From: Curtobacterium pusillum
GTDB lineage: Bacteria; Actinomycetota; Actinomycetes; Actinomycetales; Microbacteriaceae
Length of the DNA: 64,000 bases
Direction: 5' to 3'
Assembly (NCBI GenBank): GCA_002025645.1
Contig: CP018783.1
Coordinates: forward strand, 868,001 to 932,000
In this document: positions 60,407 to 64,000 of the stretch, piece by piece
Layout of the letters: each line of letters starts with the position of its first letter
How positions within the stretch are numbered: position 1 is the first letter of the stretch
The notes under the pieces: generated by a model
What the model saw: only the letters and a program-made list of their open reading frames with translations
Told to the model about the DNA's origin: nothing
Databases searched by the model: none
Program-made: the position numbers and the translations under genes

Positions 60407-61381
60407 TCACGCGTCGACGGTCTGGCGGTCGGTGACCGCTTCGGTGGTGGCGGCGGTCTGGGCGGTCGCCGCGTTCGGCGTCGCGGTCGCCGTCGGCTTC
60501 CGCTTGCGACCGAACAGCCTGGAGGCACGCCCCGCGTCGCCGCCGAGCGCTGCGGTCAGGCGGTCCAGCAGGATCGCGAGGACCACGACGGACATACCCG
60601 CCTCGGCACCCAGACCGACGTCGATGCGGTTCAGCGACGCGACGATCTGCTCGCCGAGTCCGCCGGCGCCGACCATGCCGGCGATGACGACCATCGAGAG
60701 CGACAGCATGATGACCTGGTTGACGCCCGCCATGATGCTGGCCTTCGCGAGCGGCAGCTGGATCTGACGGAGGATGCGCCACGGGCTGGAACCGAACGCG
60801 GCGCCGGCCTCGACGACCTCGCTCGGGACCCCGCGGATGCCGAGCTCGGTGAGGCGGACGCCCGGAGCCATCGCGAACACGATCGTCGCGACGATGCCGG
60901 GCACGACGCCGACGCGGAAGAGCAGCAGCGCCGGGATCAGGTAGACGAACGCCGGGGTGGTCTGCATGAAGTCGAGCACCGGGCGGATGATGCGGCTCGC
61001 GGCGTCGGAGCGGGCGGCCCAGATGCCGAGCGGGACGCTGAACACGACGGCGAGGCCGGCGGCGACGATCACGAGCGCCAGGGTGTTCATCGCGTTCGTC
61101 CACTGGCCGACGCTCACGATGAAGAGCAGGCCGATCGCGGCACCGAGGGCGAGCTTCCAGCCCTTCGCGACGAACGCCAGGACCACGAGGATCGCGACGA
61201 TCACCCAGAACGGCGGGGTGGAGAGGAAGTACTCCATCCACGCGTCCATCCACGTGAACACGTAGCGGACGACGTCGAAGAAGCCGGAGAGGTAGGTGGT
61301 GATCCAGTCGACGATCGCTGCGACCCAGGTGCCGAGGGGCAGGTGGAAGTCGCCGAAGGAGTTGGTACCGGGGGTGATCAT
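60407..61381 (-). CDS. proW: Glycine betaine ABC transporter permease
   Basis: The 324-residue permease has five to six membrane spans, starting near FWVIVAILVVLAFVA. The EAA loop EAGAAFGSSPWRILRQIQLP (about residues 184-203) contacts the ATPase, and GEQIVASLNRIDVGLGAEAG is typical of the ProW/OpuAB family. A C-terminal Ala/Thr-rich tail of about 45 residues is added. The ATG overlaps the proV stop by 4 bp. Confidence 0.95.
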   Translation of the reverse strand: MITPGTNSFGDFHLPLGTWVAAIVDWITTYLSGFFDVVRYVFTWMDAWMEYFLSTPPFWVIVAILVVLAFVAKGWKLALGAAIGLLFIVSVGQWTNAMNTLALVIVAAGLAVVFSVPLGIWAARSDAASRIIRPVLDFMQTTPAFVYLIPALLLFRVGVVPGIVATIVFAMAPGVRLTELGIRGVPSEVVEAGAAFGSSPWRILRQIQLPLAKASIMAGVNQVIMLSLSMVVIAGMVGAGGLGEQIVASLNRIDVGLGAEAGMSVVVLAILLDRLTAALGGDAGRASRLFGRKRKPTATATPNAATAQTAATTEAVTDRQTVDA

Positions 61382-62700
61382 GCGTGGTCTCCTTCGGCGA
61401 GGGTCGAGTCCATGTCGGAGTCGGAGATGCGGGTGACCGGCTCGAGCACCGGGATCGGCATCGTCGCGGTGGGCACGTTGCCGAGCGCCGCGAGCAGGGT
61501 GACGCGCGGGACGACGCCGAGCAGGCGCCCCTCGTCGTCGACCACCGCGATGGGCAGCGGCGACTCGACGGCGAGCTCGAAGAGGTCCGTGAGTGCCGTG
61601 TCCGGTGCGACCCGGGCGAACTCGGAGTTCACGATCGCGTCGAGGTTGGTGTCGCCGGCCTTGACCTGGCGCATGACGTGCCGGTCGCGGACCCAGCCCT
61701 CGAGCTTCCGGCCGCGCCCGGTGACGAACACCGCCGCGGTCTGCAGGTCGCGCATGGTGCGCAGTGCGCCACGGGGTCCCACGGTGAGCGGGACGGCCGC
61801 ACGTGCGGGCTCCATCACGCTCGCGGCGGTGAGCACGCGGGCACGGTCGACGTCCTGCACGAACTGGGCGACGTAGTCGTTCGCCGGATCGGTGAGGATG
61901 TCCTCCGGCGAGCCGATCTGCACGATCCGACCGTCGCGCATCACGGCGATCCGGTCCCCGAGGAACATCGCCTCGTTGAGGTCGTGCGTGATGAAGACGA
62001 TCGTCTTCCCGAGGCGCTGCTGCAGGTCGACGAGCTGTTCCTGCATCTCGCGGCGGATGAGCGGGTCGAGGGCGCTGAACGCCTCGTCCATGAGCAGGAC
62101 GTCGGTCTCGGCGGCGAGGGCGCGGGCGATGCCGACGCGCTGCTGCATGCCGCCGGAGAGCTCGTCGGGCTTGGCGTCCGCCCAGACGTCGAGGCCGACC
62201 AGGCCGATGACCTCGCGGGCCTTGGCGAGCCGGGTGGCCTTGTCGACGCCGTTCACCTCGAGGCCGAACGCGACGTTCTCGAGCACCGTGCGGTGCGGCA
62301 GCAGCGCGAAGTGCTGGAAGACCATCGACACGCTCGTGCGACGGATCTCGCGGATCTCCTTCGGCGTGGCCTTCGTCACGGTGCGGCCGCCGATCTCCAC
62401 CGTGCCGGCGGTCGGCTCGAGCAGACCGTTCAGCATCCGGATGAGGGTCGACTTGCCGGAGCCGGAGAGCCCCATGACGACGAAGATCTCGCCGGGGCGC
62501 ACGTCGAACGACGCGTCGATGACGGCTGCGGAACCGAGGTCACGGACCTCGTCACGCGTCGCGCCGGCGGCCAGACGGCGGACCGCTTCGCCGGGACGTC
62601 GGCCGAACACCTTGTAGGCGCCGCGTACGCTCAGCGCTGGATCGGCGGTGGGGTCGTCCGGCGTGGTGGCACGCCGGTCCTGGGGTGGTGCGATGGTCAA
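61378..62700 (-). CDS. proV: Glycine betaine ABC transporter ATPase with CBS domains
   Basis: The 440-residue ATPase has Walker [10 protein letters not shown] (about residues 77-85), signature [16 protein letters not shown] and Walker [16 protein letters not shown]-terminal pair of CBS domains senses ionic strength in related transporters. The best start is a TTG at 62700, preceded by GAGGAG at five bases. No ATG or GTG with a comparable site is available before the ATPase domain. It is the first gene of the V-W-X unit. Confidence 0.92.
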   Translation of the reverse strand: MTIAPPQDRRATTPDDPTADPALSVRGAYKVFGRRPGEAVRRLAAGATRDEVRDLGSAAVIDASFDVRPGEIFVVMGLSGSGKSTLIRMLNGLLEPTAGTVEIGGRTVTKATPKEIREIRRTSVSMVFQHFALLPHRTVLENVAFGLEVNGVDKATRLAKAREVIGLVGLDVWADAKPDELSGGMQQRVGIARALAAETDVLLMDEAFSALDPLIRREMQEQLVDLQQRLGKTIVFITHDLNEAMFLGDRIAVMRDGRIVQIGSPEDILTDPANDYVAQFVQDVDRARVLTAASVMEPARAAVPLTVGPRGALRTMRDLQTAAVFVTGRGRKLEGWVRDRHVMRQVKAGDTNLDAIVNSEFARVAPDTALTDLFELAVESPLPIAVVDDEGRLLGVVPRVTLLAALGNVPTATMPIPVLEPVTRISDSDMDSTLAEGDHA

Positions 62701-63122
62701 CGGTGCTCCTCGCGGGACCGCGGCGCACGGGCGCACGGCGGTACCGGTGTGGTTGCGGACGGGTCGTCCGGCACCCTGTTCGGCGGCACCGCATCGAGCC
62801 CGCGCAACGGCGCAGGGCGAGCGATCACGCACGCGGGGGTCGTACTCGGGACGACCCCGGTCCGGCCGACCGTACGGCCAGCGCTGTGCTGCTGCGCTGG
62901 ACGCGTCCTGATCGTCGGTGTCCCCTGAAGGGACGTTCAAGGGTATCGGCGGTTGTCCCCCATCGCGAATCCGCGTCCGCCGGAATCCCGGCACCGCTGT
63001 ACCCCGACCACGGCGTGTCGCCCGTTCCCATGGGGATCGCGATCGTAACCGTCCCGTTACAGTTCAGGCATCTCGCATGTTTGTGTGCCGCCCCGGTTCC
63101 ACGCACCTGTAGCGTGTCGCGC
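62701..63122. promoter_or_regulatory. Divergent regulatory region between proV and the permease
   Basis: On the minus strand TTGAAC (62935-62940) and GACGAT (62911-62916), 18 bp apart, may drive proV and give a leader of about 200 bases. GTAAC/GTTAC (63045-63060) is a short inverted repeat near the permease. No riboswitch or gene is recognisable. Confidence 0.35.
63110..63115 (+). promoter_or_regulatory. -10 hexamer TAGCGT of a leaderless promoter
   Basis: TAGCGT lies seven bases before the ATG at 63123, the same hexamer as in the promoters at 2684, 10115 and 13510. Confidence 0.5.
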
Positions 63123-64000
63123 ATGACAGCGCAGAACGACACCGGGGTGGACCGCGCGCCCGCGAACGACTTCTCGCACGAGCAGGAGGGCTACCAGCAC
63201 GGTCTGAAGCCCCGGCAACTGCAGATGATCGCCATCGGCGGCGCGATCGGCACCGGCCTCTTCCTCGGCGCCGGCGGCCGACTGCACACCGCAGGCCCGG
63301 CCCTCGCGGTCGTCTACCTGATCGCGGGCATCTTCGCGTTCTTCATCCTGCGTGCGCTCGGCGAGCTCGTGCTGCACCGCCCGTCCTCCGGGTCGTTCAT
63401 CTCCTACGCCCGCGAGTTCTACGGCGAGAAGTTCGCGTACGCCGCGGGCTGGATGTACTTCCTGAACTGGGCGATGACCTCGATCGTGGACACCACGGCC
63501 GTCGCGGTCTACCTGAAGTACTGGTCCGCGTTCACCGCCGCTCCCCAGTGGCTCCTCGCGCTGATCGCCCTCGTCGTCGTCCTCGCCGCCAACATGGTCG
63601 CGGTCAAGGTCTTCGGCGAGCTCGAGTTCTGGTTCGCCCTCATCAAGGTCGCCGCGCTCGTCGCCTTCCTCGTGATCGCGCTCATCTGGCTGATCTGGGC
63701 CTTCCCGGTCGAGGCCGGCGGCGAGACCGTCCGCACCGGCTTCAGCCTCTGGGCCGACAACGGCGGCCTGCTGCCGAACGGGCTGCTCCCCGCCGTCCTC
63801 GTGGTGCAGGGCGTCGTGTTCGCGTACGCGGCCATCGAGCTCGTCGGCACCGCCTCCGGCGAGACGCAGGACACCGAGAAGGTCATCCCCCGCGCCATCA
63901 ACTCGGTCATCCTCCGCATCGCGGTGTTCTACGTCGGCTCGGTCGTCCTGCTGTCGATCCTCCTGCCGTACACCGCCTACAAGGAGGGCGAGAGCCCCTT
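63123..64000 (+). CDS. Amino-acid permease of the APC superfamily (3' end missing)
   Basis: The visible 292 residues begin with a hydrophilic tail and [20 protein letters not shown] at residues 26-45, the diagnostic first-span motif of the amino acid transporter (AAT) family of AnsP, GabP and CycA. About seven spans are visible, with [20 protein letters not shown] and [19 protein letters not shown]. It imports one or several amino acids with protons; specificity cannot be read. The gene runs off the window end. It is divergent from the betaine importer. Confidence 0.93.
   Translation, partial: MTAQNDTGVDRAPANDFSHEQEGYQHGLKPRQLQMIAIGGAIGTGLFLGAGGRLHTAGPALAVVYLIAGIFAFFILRALGELVLHRPSSGSFISYAREFYGEKFAYAAGWMYFLNWAMTSIVDTTAVAVYLKYWSAFTAAPQWLLALIALVVVLAANMVAVKVFGELEFWFALIKVAALVAFLVIALIWLIWAFPVEAGGETVRTGFSLWADNGGLLPNGLLPAVLVVQGVVFAYAAIELVGTASGETQDTEKVIPRAINSVILRIAVFYVGSVVLLSILLPYTAYKEGESP

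Noticed and set aside
62701..62994. ATG start at 62994 for the betaine ATPase
   Set aside because: The extra 98 residues are Arg/Pro/Gly-rich and unlike the family. The TTG at 62700 with GAGGAG upstream fits the usual protein length.

Overview
The window comes from the chromosome of a high-GC Gram-positive actinobacterium. Strongly GC-ending codons, frequent GTG starts, many leaderless promoters, an actinobacterial-type rRNA operon and the biosynthetic gene order point to Microbacteriaceae. A Curtobacterium- or Clavibacter-like genus is my inference, and the 16S gene at about 36135-37656 can settle it. There is no prophage, insertion sequence or CRISPR array.

Layout. 1-4955: end of a threonine aldolase, an unusual SDR protein with a Cys4 knuckle, a small nucleotide-binding-fold protein, a fragment of an XRE/MmyB regulator, two identical tRNA-Glu genes, a DUF72 protein and an MBL-fold hydrolase. 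5057-9841: a sugar ABC importer (binding protein, two permeases, small membrane protein) ending in its own LacI regulator, with a likely LacI operator over the promoter of the binding-protein gene. 10128-29403: an accessory extracellular-glycan region holding six GT-A or GT-B glycosyltransferase genes, a GT14 enzyme, a Wzx-type flippase, a GH16 glycosidase, a secreted PIG-L deacetylase with three carbohydrate-binding-like repeats, a GT2/multi-membrane-span fusion, and a one-module NRPS-like enzyme (A-T-TE) that lacks the usual amino-group-binding Asp. 29653-38152: tRNA-Gln, a thioredoxin-reductase-like flavoprotein, gltX and a complete 16S-23S-5S operon, all on the minus strand.

38153-50312: an amino-acid biosynthesis block (FAH-family hydrolase, ilvE, leuB, serA, then ilvD-ilvB-ilvN-ilvC) interrupted by two small membrane proteins and mtlD. 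50403-64000: otsAB for trehalose, a large membrane protein with an extracellular C-terminal region, a CorA-type transporter, an SLC13/ArsB-like permease, a MscS channel, a glycine-betaine ABC importer and the start of an amino-acid permease. MscS, the betaine importer and otsAB together form an osmotic-stress neighbourhood.

Two themes stand out. First, a sequence-conserved family of long GC-rich palindromes sits at the 3' ends of genes across the whole window, with other iterated repeat islands in the glycan region. Second, the glycan region links polymer assembly, export and remodelling with an NRPS-like acid-activating enzyme, and three of its proteins share an uncharacterised N-terminal module fused to GT2 catalytic domains. 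That combination is the best candidate for an undescribed system here.
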